This document shows positions 1 through 8,385 of a DNA stretch of 11,253 bases, in pieces (the first letter of the stretch is position 1; each line of letters opens with the position of its first letter). Made by a program: the position numbers and the translations under genes. The notes under the pieces were generated by a model that saw nothing but the letters and a program-made list of their open reading frames with translations, ran no database searches and was not told the origin of the DNA. Source of the stretch: Irineochytrium annulatum (Eukaryota > Chytridiomycota > Chytridiomycetes > Chytridiales > Chytridiaceae); NCBI GenBank assembly GCA_027600665.1, contig JADGJL010000989.1, positions 1 to 11,253 of the forward strand, given 5' to 3'.

Positions 1-56
1 CCTTTTTGTTTGACACGTTTGGACGCGTTTGACTAATTGCGTGGTGTTGTGATTAG
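1..56 (+). other. 3' part of an intron upstream of the GH18 last exon
   Basis: The first 56 bases read as the end of an intron. A pyrimidine-rich start leads to a branch-site-like TGACTAAT at 30-37, and an acceptor TTAG ends at 56. The coding frame that follows has no ATG at its left end and starts directly after this acceptor. The 5' part of the intron and the upstream exons lie outside the window. Confidence 0.6.
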
Positions 57-293
57 TTGGAGCCATCAATCAAGATCATTGCGGACCCGTCCACCGGCAC
101 TTCATACTTCGTCACGACGGGGAAGGCGACTGGCGACTGGACGACGCTGAACGGCGCGTCCGGGGACCTGGTGAACTTTGACACGCCGGACGAGATGAGG
201 GCCAAGGACACGCTGGCGAAGCAGCGGTGCATGGGGGGGACATTTGCTTGGTCGATTGATCAGGATGTGTCGTTGGGGTTAATGGTTTGGTAG
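57..293 (+). CDS. GH18 chitinase-like protein, C-terminal exon (partial)
   Basis: This is the 3' end of a glycoside hydrolase family 18 protein, the family that cleaves beta-1,4-linked N-acetylglucosamine in chitin. The 78-residue stretch holds FDTPDEMRAKDTLAKQR followed by MGGTFAWSIDQD. It matches the end of the GH18 TIM barrel: a 'yDdp.S...K..yak' helix, then the last beta strand 'GG.f.WsiDqD' with its conserved tryptophan at the base of the substrate pocket. The catalytic DxxDxDxE motif would lie upstream, outside the window. The exon opens at the acceptor at 56 and stops at a TAG at 291-293, soon after the barrel, so no C-terminal chitin-binding module or anchor is visible. A family member that only binds chitin cannot be excluded, because the active site is not seen. 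Confidence 0.75.
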   Translation: MEPSIKIIADPSTGTSYFVTTGKATGDWTTLNGASGDLVNFDTPDEMRAKDTLAKQRCMGGTFAWSIDQDVSLGLMVW

Positions 294-1463
294 GAGGGCG
301 ACGATGCATAGCCCGGATCCTTTGGGATGTTGTTCGCGTGCGCATATGCATTTTTTGGAGTTTATGTTCCCCCGATTGGACTTTGCATCACAGTCTTTAT
401 CTTCTGTTTATCCTTTATACATTACACACAGTCGTTGCTGTGCGGGCTCCATTTTCATCACTTTCTTTTCACGTAATTCAATCATTTGTCTGGGCTTTTC
501 ATTCGCTTAACGTATATCCTGTGTTCTTCGTTTGTTCTTTCGACGTGCAGTTGTTCGCTGTTCTTCGTCGCTTCCTTAAGTGTGCTCAGATTGTAAAAGG
601 GCTTTTTGCTAGCCGACCACGAAATAACAGTTTAACGAGTGTCCCCCGAATTGCTTAAGATCTTGGCCGCCTCGGTAAATGAACGCCTTTATTTGTTACT
701 TGTCCACTCTTGTGTGGCGACGTTTATGCTGGCATCACCGACGTGATGGTCACTCCATCAGGCATACAGTACGCGATCTCCCGTACCGACAACTCCTGAC
801 CACATCATCGCGGACCCGTCCTCTCGCGAGCATCCTTCGTGCCCCGACAAATATGGCCCCGACAGCGGGCTTCGCCGTCGCAAAAGACTTGCCTCAGTTT
901 ATGAGCATAGAAGACGATGACAACCAACGGCTTATGTGCACAGGCACTTATTGTGATGGAAGAACAGAGCGGCACGCGAAAATGAAGAAAGTCAAGATCC
1001 AAAAAGGAGATGGTGAATGTGTTCGATCCAGCAAGGTCAAGTTGTTAGGTTAAATAAATTAAAGAGTATTTCCGCGAGCAATGAAAAACGACATAACAAG
1101 AGTAACAAGTGTGTGACAACCGACGATTACTAAGGTTATCCGTCCGAGCGAGTGATGGATCAAGGGATAGGTCGAAAGTAAGTTTGGTGAGTTCACGAGA
1201 GAATACGGTTGATACAGCTGAGGGGCTGAGCCCCTCGATCTACGGTCTGGGTATATAGGTTTGCGTGATAAAAACCACGATCTCAACTCCCTCATCTACC
1301 TGGCCACAAACCCATGCGAAATAGAAGAAAGAAGAGTGGGGTGAAGAGCCCTCTCATTAACCGCGACCATTATCCTTAAATATCTCTAAGAGAGGGGGAT
1401 GGGCCGGGTTAAATACGCCAGTCGGCGATCTGCCAATCCAAAAATGGAGAGAACTTTAAGACC
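294..1463. other. Spacer between converging genes; no solid gene
   Basis: This 1.17-kb stretch separates the end of the GH18 gene (+) from the end of the zinc-finger gene (-), so it must hold both 3' untranslated regions. The part from about 350 to 560 is T-rich on the plus strand and fits a 3' end or terminator for the GH18 gene. Open frames exist at 287-658 and 679-1053 (+), but neither shows a recognisable domain. A small ATG-initiated frame at 853-1053 is discussed as a finding. A short perfect hairpin lies at 1220-1236. Confidence 0.6.
1220..1236. repeat. Perfect 7-bp hairpin (GAGGGGC-TGA-GCCCCTC)
   Basis: GAGGGGC at 1220-1226 and its exact complement at 1230-1236 flank a 3-base loop. 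It lies about 230 bases beyond the stop codon of the zinc-finger gene, so it could sit in that gene's 3' region. No role can be read from the sequence. Confidence 0.5.
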
Positions 1464-3544
1464 TCATCCGAGCGTCGAATCTGAGTCCCCCCTCTCACCC
1501 CTCATGAAGACGCCGACCTTCCCGACGCCCTCATCTCCCAGCTTCGTACCCCCACAGACAAATCCGTTGCCTTTCCGAACTGTGTGCTTCTCCCGCATCT
1601 CGCCCTCCTCCAGCAACTCCCCGTCCTCGACGGACCCGTTCTCCTCCCCCTCGGTCGAGAGCCCGTCCCCGCCTTCCGCCGACTCGTCCGCCAGCGAGAC
1701 GTCCCCAGCAGCGAGCTCGACCCACGCGTCCACGTCCATTGCGAGCCCCATCATCCCGCCCGCGACGCCGTCCGTGCCGTCGTCCTGGTCCTGGTTCTGT
1801 GAGCTGCCCTCCGCGCCATCCTCAGTCCCGACATCGAGGGATTGGCGGCCGTCCGAAGCACCTGAACCGGAGCCGTTGCCGTCGAGGTACACGCCACCGT
1901 TGGCCTCGGCCACCTGCTTGGCGTGGGAGCGGTGGTGCTGGCGCATATTGTCGCGGCGGGAGAAGCGGCGCTCGCAGCCCTCGACGGGGCACGCGTGCGG
2001 CTTGAGGCCCGTGTGCGTGCGGGTGTGGCGTGTGAGATGGCCGCTGGTGGTGAAAGACCTGTTTGTACAACCAAGTGTTAGTTAAGACCAATCCGGTCGA
2101 GGAAGAAAGGCATTCGAACAACAAAAGGCACTGACTTTCCGCACGTAGGCTCTTGACACACGTATCTCCGCACCTGCCGTCCCCCCATCATCGAAATCAC
2201 AACATCGCTCCTCGCCCGCCCCCTCTCGGTTCGGTGCACAGGCGCACCATCCCTCATATTATATCCGCCCCGACCGCCCCCACCCCGATTCACCGCCGAC
2301 GTCATCACAACACCGCTCGGCGCTCCGGCATTCCCGTCCCCGTTCACGGTGGCGTTCCCGTTCCCCGCCCCGCGCGCCCCGGCCGCGCCGGACCGCTTTC
2401 CGCCCTTCTCGGCGGCATCCCAATTTCCATCCGGTTTAATGACGACATCCATCCCATTGGCGTCGATGTTGTCGTAGCCCGCGCTGTTCTCCCCGCTGTT
2501 GCCGTTGTTGACTGACTGCGTCGATCTGCTGACACGCACGGGCTCGCTCAGGCCGCGCGCACCGTTGATATTGCCACCACCTCCAGTGCCGTCCACGGAG
2601 TCCGGCTTCACGCCGCGGTCGTCCTCCCTCCACTCAAAGTTGGGCGCAGATCCGGAGTCGCGCCTGCCGAGGTCCGGGTGCGATCGTGGGCCTGGGAAGT
2701 GCGTGGGATGCACACCGTTGGGTGGAGGCTGGCGCGCGTGCGGGTGTCCGAGGTCGTCGAGGAAGGCGCTGGGCTCGGGGCTCGCGTTGGGAAGTGATGA
2801 GGTCGCGTGGTGGGGTCCGGTGTGGTAGTACGCCGAAGCGGGGTAGGCAGGGTGGGCCCCGGGATGATGGAGGTCATGGGGGTTGAATCCAAGTTGCTGC
2901 TGATGCTGTTGATGCTGGTAGTGGTTGTAGTGAAGGTATGCGCCGTGGTAGTGATGGTACGATGGCGGGCCGTGCTGGGGGCCCGGATGTTGGTAATATG
3001 GGGGGTAGTGGGGTCCCGGATGATGCGGCGGGGGCGGGTGGTTGTAAAGCATGGCGTCGTGAGCTCTAATGGCCTGGTGATTTGCGTGATGGTGGCTGTA
3101 CGGCGGCTGGGCGGCGGACGGGTAGGAAGGGCCGGGAGGACCCCTGATCGGCCAACGATCGACGGCATCGAACGGGTGCGGGTGCTGCGGGGTCGCATGG
3201 TAGTTGCTCGAGGTGGTCGAGGAGGCCTTCTGGGCGCCCGGAAACGCCCCCGATGCGGCCGAGAAGGGCGACAGCGGCGGTTCTGAAGCGGCCCTCAGCT
3301 TGACGATCAGCGGCTCCTGCTTCTGTGGTGCACCCTCGTTAGGAGTCACGAGGGATGATATCGACATCCTCGCGGGGAGCGCGGTTCCAGAGGAGTTGTC
3401 GTTGCTGTAGTCCGGGTCCAAAGCGGCCTCGCTACGGCAGGCGTCCCGTCCCGAGCGGAGGTCGCGGTGGCGAAACCCGTCGATCCCGACGGCGGACACG
3501 GGCATGAGAGACCGGAGTGCCGCGATCCTAGGCTGGCCGTCCAT
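1464..3544 (-). CDS. Nrg1-like C2H2 zinc-finger transcription factor
   Basis: Likely a sequence-specific DNA-binding regulator in the nucleus. Exon 1 is 3544-2136 and exon 2 is 2058-1464. The 77-base intron has donor GTCAGT, branch TTAACTAAC near 2080 and acceptor ACAG. The joined frame is 2004 bases, 667 aa. Two adjacent C2H2 fingers span residues 463-515: C463-x4-C468-x12-H481-x3-H485, a TGLKPHA linker, then C493-x4-C498-x12-H511-x3-H515. The recognition helices, TTSGHLTRH and [10 protein letters not shown], closely resemble those of the yeast Nrg1/Nrg2 repressors. The intron cuts finger 1 after CGK, and splicing restores [11 protein letters not shown]. The N-terminal 450 residues are low complexity: a His/Pro/Tyr/Gln-rich block at about 130-260, then Asn/Gly-rich runs. 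The tail after the fingers is acidic. Target genes cannot be inferred, and repression rather than activation is only an analogy with Nrg1. Confidence 0.9.
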
Positions 3545-4090
3545 GAGGCCTCTTTGCGGTCGGGGCAGTCTAGGAACGGGCGGGGGGGACGCCGGTCTGG
3601 GGGCGATCGAGGGAGGGTCCGGGGGTGTTGTTAGTTAGTGTGGGGGCGTCGTGGGGCCCAGCGGAGCTTGAGTCCGCCGTACAGCCGACAAGGTCGCCTG
3701 CTGTATTATTCCTTCGCAGCCGAGAGTTGGCGCGGATCTGGATGCCACGATCACAAGAGAGCCTCCACCGCTGGTTCGTTGGCGGGCCGGATCGCCTTTT
3801 TCGATTTGTCGCGGAGTTCTAATAAATGTCCGCTCGGCAGGGACCGCTGGATACATCGGCCCATCTGCTTCCCGACGATTCGATTGAGATTTGTTATGGC
3901 TGGTCGCAATTTATTTTATTATTTATTTCATTATTGGTAATTTTAACTTGTATGCATCGCGAATTGTCGGTAAATTGCACAAGACATTGCAGAAAACGCA
4001 AACAACATCCGAATGAAGGCGGCAGGCAGGCAAAAAAAGTCGGCATGTCGGCCCAAACAATATCACCACCAAAAGGATAAGTAGAACCTT
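3545..4090 (-). promoter_or_regulatory. Intergenic: transcription-factor promoter and MFS 3' region
   Basis: These 546 bases lie between the MFS stop and the zinc-finger ATG, both on the minus strand. They therefore contain the 3' untranslated region of the transporter and the promoter and leader of the regulator. An AT-rich patch at about 3905-3960 stands out against GC-rich flanks. I see no convincing open frame and no repeated operator. Confidence 0.6.
3910..3927 (-). terminator. Cluster of three AATAAA polyadenylation-type signals for the MFS gene
   Basis: On the minus strand three AATAAA hexamers lie almost back to back (plus-strand TTTATT at 3910-3915, 3915-3920 and 3922-3927). They are about 165-180 bases downstream of the MFS stop codon. 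This is a plausible 3' end-formation region, although fungi use the exact hexamer loosely. Confidence 0.4.
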
Positions 4091-5754
4091 TCATGCCGTC
4101 CCGTCAGTGGTAACTCCACTTGACCCTTCCGTTCCGGCCCCTCCGTTCCCGCGTAGTACTTTCGGCGACTTATACGTCATAATGAACGGTAACGCGACGA
4201 ATAGCACGGCGGCCAAGAAGCCGACCTCAGCCGTCCACCCGCTGTACTGGTAAATGAGTGCAGTCACAAATGGGCCGACAATGATGCCCATTGCGAATGC
4301 AACGTTGAAAAGCGAGTACGCCTTTGCGTAGTCCTCCCTCGGCACACTCTCCCCTATTTCAGGCATCAGCGGCGTGAGCGCGGTCGCCGTTATACCGCCA
4401 AAGAGGAAGAGCGATAGGATGAGGTACCATAGAGGCGAGGTCGCCCACAAAAGGAGAAGGACGATGACGGCAGACGCGAGAATGCCGTAGAGGAGAATTG
4501 GGCGTGCTCCAACGCGGTCGTAGAGCATGCCGGCTGGCGGGGCGAAGATGAGGGACGGGACAATTACGGCGATGAAGACGAGGCCGACTTGGGAGGTGTT
4601 GAAGCCGTACTGTGACTGAAGGTGCAGCGGGAGCGTACCCTCTATCGTTGTAAAAGTTTAGGCAAAACTGGCCCCACAGGCATATTTGAATCGTGGGAAG
4701 GACTTACCGACACCGGACAACACCATGCCGACAGCCATCGTCAGGCCCAGAACGGTCGGACATCGTTTCGCCAACCTGACGAACCCAAAACCTCGCGGCT
4801 TCACCGCCACCGTGACCGGCGCACCATCAACGGGCTCCTCAATCGCAACCTCCTCAATGACCCTCTCCGGCTCCACGACCAAGAACCGCCCAAGAATATC
4901 CAACAATAGGAAACCCCCGCACACCCAAAATGGCACGTTCCTCCCTATCTGGTATAAAGCTCCGCCAATGGGCGGCCCGACCAACTGCCCCAGCGTGTAT
5001 CCGCTCAGCACATATCCCATCGCCGTGCCGACGCCCCCTCCGCTCCCCTGCTTCTCCCCAGGTCCCTCCTTGTACACATCCGCCACCAGCGCGAGCCCGA
5101 GCGTCCACACGCCCGCCGAGGCGGCCCCTTGACAGAACCGAGCGATGAGAAGCGGCGCGTAGGACCGGGCGATGGGGAAGAGGACGGTGGCGACGGCCAG
5201 GAGGAGCAGCGACAGGAGCATGGGGAGGCGCTTGTCGGTCCATAGGTCGGACAGGACGCCGAGCAAGGGCGCGGAGACCAGGATGCCGAGGCCGTAGATG
5301 GCGAGCAGGATGCCGACGTCGGTCGAGTTGCCGCCAAATTCCTCGACCATGAAGGGGAGGATGGGGATGACGACGCTGTGGCATTTTGCTCATCAACAGG
5401 CTGCGACAGGGAATGGAGTGGGACACTCACGCGTAAATGAACATGTCGCAGAAGATGCCAAAGAAGACGACGAGGGTGATGAACCACTTGCTTGACCGCC
5501 ATGAGCCCTTCCGATTTGGCGTCGATGTTGCCGACGGGGACGGTGGCCGCGTCTGCTCCAAATCTACATCCCTAAAGCTTATAAAACGGCATCGGTGAGC
5601 ACTTCCACTACAGCCAGAACAATACATGAGCCCCAAGTTCATACCTGCTGTCCAGCGAAGACTTGTCGGCAACGAGGTTGGCTGTCGGCGTGAAGGCCAA
5701 CGTCTTCTCGGATTGCTTGTCAACATCGACGGTTGTTGCAGGCTTTGCGGACAT
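4091..5754 (-). CDS. MFS transporter of the DHA1 / VMAT (SLC18)-like type
   Basis: Probable proton-coupled transporter with about 12 membrane helices. Exons: 5754-5645, 5571-5431, 5375-4708 and 4641-4091. Introns are 73, 55 and 66 bases, with donors GTATGA, GTGAGT and GTAAGT. The joined frame is 1470 bases, 489 aa. A hydrophilic, Ser/Thr/Pro-rich N-tail of about 60 residues precedes TM1 (66-92, ending VVIPILPF). Motif A, GVLSDLWTDKR, lies near 123-133 and a second copy, GMLYDRVGARP, near 344-354. RFCQGAASAG (motif B-like) is near 163-172 and the antiporter motif C, GQLVGPPIGG, near 213-222. Splicing intron 3 gives SGVEGTLPLHLQ in TM7. By eye, the closest match is the vesicular amine transporter group, including Asp79 in TM1 and Glu307 in TM7. 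The substrate is unknown; a drug or polyamine exporter is equally possible. The start ATG is the first in frame before TM1. Confidence 0.9.
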
Positions 5755-6251
5755 AATGGAAGAGGTTCAAGGCGTTGGATGCGGCCTGGCGACGGCTCGC
5801 AGCTTAAGTATGAGGCCACACGAAATGGGACTGTCTCGGGTGAGGGTTGGGCGATCGGCCTGCGCCCGACATCATTCGAATTCACTCATTCTCGTGGGCC
5901 GAAACACGAAACTCGAACCATTCGCGGTGACGATGGCAGGAGCCGGGGCTTCATCGAGGTGATGGGCGACGCTAGCCGAGGCTGCCGTAAGCGGCGGGAT
6001 GGTCGCGGTCCACCGCCGGGGTGGCCGCACATGCGTTTACGCGAGTACAGTGTAGCCACGTCATTCCTACTCTATTGAGCAGGTGAAAAAAAGGCGTGGA
6101 AAGTAGGCGTTTGTATCTGGTATATTGACGATTTGTTGCTCGTGTGTACGTGAAAAAGGGCATAAAGAACATCAACGCAATAAGTTTAACAACGAACGAA
6201 AATAAGAACCCAAAAAAACCACGTGCATCTCCAAAACACCCCATCCACGCC
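5755..6251 (-). promoter_or_regulatory. Intergenic: DCP1 3' region and MFS promoter
   Basis: This 497-base gap between two minus-strand genes holds the DCP1 3' untranslated region (near 6251) and the promoter and leader of the MFS gene (near 5755). No domain is recognisable in its open frames. No exact AATAAA follows the DCP1 stop. The part at about 6090-6240 is A/T-rich and probably contains the 3' end of DCP1. Confidence 0.5.
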
Positions 6252-7412
6252 TTAACCTACGTTACAACGATACCCTTCATAAAGAGCTTGCTGGAATGCC
6301 GGGTTCTAACGCAAACAACAATCGATTAAGGAGTTGGTCATCATTTTGGATCGCGGACAAATATGAACAAGAGCACCGACCTGTAGCAAGAACGCGAACC
6401 TCGACCGGAACTCGAGCTCCGGCAAACACCTCCTCCCAGGCGCCGGCGCCAACCCGTCTACGCAGTCCCACACGCCGTGCATCGTCGCGGCCGCCGCAGG
6501 ACCAGCATGCCCGCCGTGACCCGCGGCCGCCACGTTCCCCGCGTGCCCGCCGTGACCCCCACCGCCGCCGACGCCGTTCACCATGACCTGCGGGACGGAG
6601 TGGTGCACCTGCGGCGCCTGCGCCTGCATCGCCCCGACCTGATGATGATGATGCTGCTGTTGCGACTGCTGCGTCTGCTGCGTTTGCGCCCTCGCGAATA
6701 GGTCCATGATGTTAACCTGTTGCCCCTGCGGCCCTTGCCCATGCTGTTGCTGCAGCTGCTGCGGCGGTGGCGCTGCCTGCTGCACCTCCAAAACGGGGGC
6801 GTTTGCGACGGCGGGTGGCGCCGAGGCCCGTTCGGAGCATCCCCGCAGGCTGTTCGCGATCCGCTCGCGGTCCCCCACCTCAAACAGCCACAACCCGACG
6901 ACGACATCCTCCCCCGCACCGCCGCCGCCGTTGGCGTGGCCGTTGATGCCGCCGGCTGGCGGCGCGTCCCACCGGCAGATCACGTAGTCGCCCAGAATCT
7001 GGACCTCGGTGTCAACGTCTATGGGCTGGACAAAGTTCTCGGTCGAGAGTCGGTTGAGGATGAAGAGCGTGTGAGAGGTGTGGTTTTGGTGAGGGTGTTG
7101 CCGGGCGCCGTTGACGGGCGCTGGAGGGGACCGCGTAGTGATGAAGAGCGTCCCTTCGATACCTTTCTTGGTCTGGTGGTCCCGAGGTCGACGATAGGTT
7201 AGGGACGATCAGTGAACGTGGAAGAAGGGACAGGAAGAAAGAACGGACGCGACAGGGACAGAAGCGCGGCTGATCGCACCCACCCAAGATTGGTTGACGG
7301 GATCAAAGTCATATACGACGACGTGGGACGATGAGTCCAGGATGGATCGGATGGTCGGATCGTATCGGCGCAGAACCTTAAGGTTCACCGCGTTTCTCGC
7401 GGCGGCGTCCAT
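6252..7412 (-). CDS. DCP1: mRNA-decapping enzyme subunit 1 (Dcp1)
   Basis: Dcp1 activates the Dcp2 nudix enzyme, which removes the 5' cap from mRNA in the cytoplasm and P-bodies. Exons: 7412-7284, 7172-6381 and 6305-6252. Introns are 111 bases (donor GTGGGT, branch CCCTAAC, acceptor CCAG) and 75 bases (donor GTCGGT, acceptor GTTAG). The joined frame is 975 bases, 324 aa. The EVH1-type domain spans about 1-155: NLKVLRRYDPTIRSIL, VVVYDFDPVNQSW, then TKKGIEGTLFITTR created by splicing, FILNRLSTENFVQP, and GLWLFEVGDRERIANSL. A Gly-rich insert (about 113-131) precedes that last element. The middle is Gln/His/Gly-rich with a short NIMDLFARAQ motif (197-206). The last 33 residues, ELEFRSRFAFLLQ joined to NPAFQQALYEGYR, resemble the Dcp1 trimerization domain. 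The in-frame sequence above 7412 has no ATG; the chosen start has a good context (GCCATGG). Confidence 0.93.
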
Positions 7413-7900
7413 GGCGGGCGATCGTACTGCGAAAGGCACTGGCGTGGCCGTCACAACGTCGTCTTCTGGGCTGTCCCTTGGGTGTCCGCGAGCCGGGGTG
7501 CAATGGCAGGGAAGCTGGAGCCAAGTGCCTCTCAAGATTTCGTTGACAATCCCTCACCACCAACCTCGCCAGCGAGGACAGTGAGGTCTTGCCCGGAAGT
7601 GAGCGAGGCGGTTGTTGATGACCTAAACCGATCATGGTAACAAAAGCTAACGTACGACAGTCTGCTAGTGTTTAACGCGTTACGACAAAACGATGCATAG
7701 CAGACAGGGATTAAATGCATCGAAACACAAATGCGCTCGACCCATTTGTAAACCCCTCACTTTCTATCCTCGACCTCCTGGTTATCCTACCTCTAGGGTC
7801 GACCGCAGGCTCCTCGCCCTTCTCATCGACTCTTCACGCGCTGCAAATGAACGACGTTCACCGACTATGGCGCTGCTCGAAGCAAAAGAGAATGAAAACA
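7413..7900 (-). promoter_or_regulatory. Intergenic: DCP1 promoter and 3' region of the small membrane-protein gene
   Basis: This 488-base gap lies between two minus-strand genes. It should contain the DCP1 promoter and leader and the 3' end of the small gene. A single ACGCGT (7675-7680), the core of the Mlu1 cell-cycle box known from yeasts, lies about 265 bases upstream of the DCP1 start; one copy is weak evidence. No credible gene is seen here on either strand. Confidence 0.4.
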
Positions 7901-8147
7901 TCACCAGGCCACCATGCCGGCAATGAGTCCAATCAGACCCAGAAACAGCCCGATGCTGATGAGTATCCACTCGATGATGGAGTGGTAGGTGTCGACCCTC
8001 TCCCACGGGTGGCAAGTTGACGCTTGGACAGGATGGTACGAGACAGGATGGTACAAAACGGCGTAGGTACCCTTATCCTAACGCCGATATAAGAGATTGA
8101 GCTCTTACCTGCGAAAGGACCCTACTTTGCGTAAAACTACTGGCCAT
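7901..8147 (-). CDS. Small C-terminally anchored membrane protein, about 71 aa
   Basis: I do not recognise the family. The clear part is a frame from 8077 to the TGA at 7903-7901 (58 aa). It contains CHPWERVDTYHSIIEW, then a strongly hydrophobic helix, ILISIGLFLGLIGLIAGMVAW, at the very C-terminus. This suggests a tail-anchored or single-pass protein, probably in an internal membrane. An in-frame TAG precedes the frame, so an upstream exon is needed. The best candidate is 8147-8109 (MASSFTQSRVLSQ, 13 codons, phase 0) with donor GTAAGA and acceptor GTTAG. That intron would be only 31 bases, far below the others here, so the 5' end may be wrong; an earlier donor or a different acceptor is possible. 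A PWER before a membrane helix recalls the small subunit of serine palmitoyltransferase (ssSPT), but the surroundings match poorly. Confidence 0.5.
8027..8056 (-). repeat. Tandem 15-base duplication inside the small membrane-protein gene
   Basis: Two adjacent copies of GACAGGATGGTACRA (8027-8041 and 8042-8056, 14 of 15 bases identical). Read on the minus strand in the membrane-protein frame, they encode LYHPV and SYHPV. The length is a multiple of three, so the duplication keeps the frame open, which fits coding constraint. Confidence 0.8.
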
Positions 8148-8385
8148 TGATATTGTGCCATATGTATCTACATTATCGGTCACTCCCAAACCATGAGCTG
8201 AACCCGAGAATAACCGTTTGTATGTACAAAACATGCACGCACAGATTGTGACGATGATACCAAAACATGAATGTATTGCAAAAAAAAGATATGCTGTAAA
8301 AAGGCTATTAACAAGGATATCCAAGGATGTTGGTAAGAGAAAAGAGTGTCCCGCACCCCCGACGTTGTAGGTCGCCCGCAACCTA

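Noticed and set aside
287..658. 123-codon plus-strand frame with hydrophobic stretches downstream of the GH18 stop
   Set aside because: It lies in T-rich sequence, where Phe/Leu-rich frames arise by chance, and fits a 3' untranslated region better.
1399..2085. 228-codon plus-strand frame opposite the zinc-finger exon 2
   Set aside because: It is antisense to the acidic tail and second finger; the Ser/Pro-rich peptide is the complement of GC-rich Gly/Glu codons. The minus strand carries real zinc fingers and a well-supported intron.
2608..3286. Long frames on both strands within the His-rich region
   Set aside because: They are shadows of the low-complexity GC-rich exon 1. Their peptides (Thr/Arg-rich or Val/Arg-rich) lack domains and vary with the repeat codons.
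4686..5132. 148-codon plus-strand frame opposite the MFS gene
   Set aside because: It overlaps the third MFS exon, which encodes clear MFS motifs A, B and C on the minus strand; the plus-strand peptide has no features.
7412..7535. N-terminal extension of DCP1 from 7535
   Set aside because: The extension is in frame but would need a TTG start; the ATG at 7412 has a good context and begins just before the conserved NLKVLRRYDP helix.
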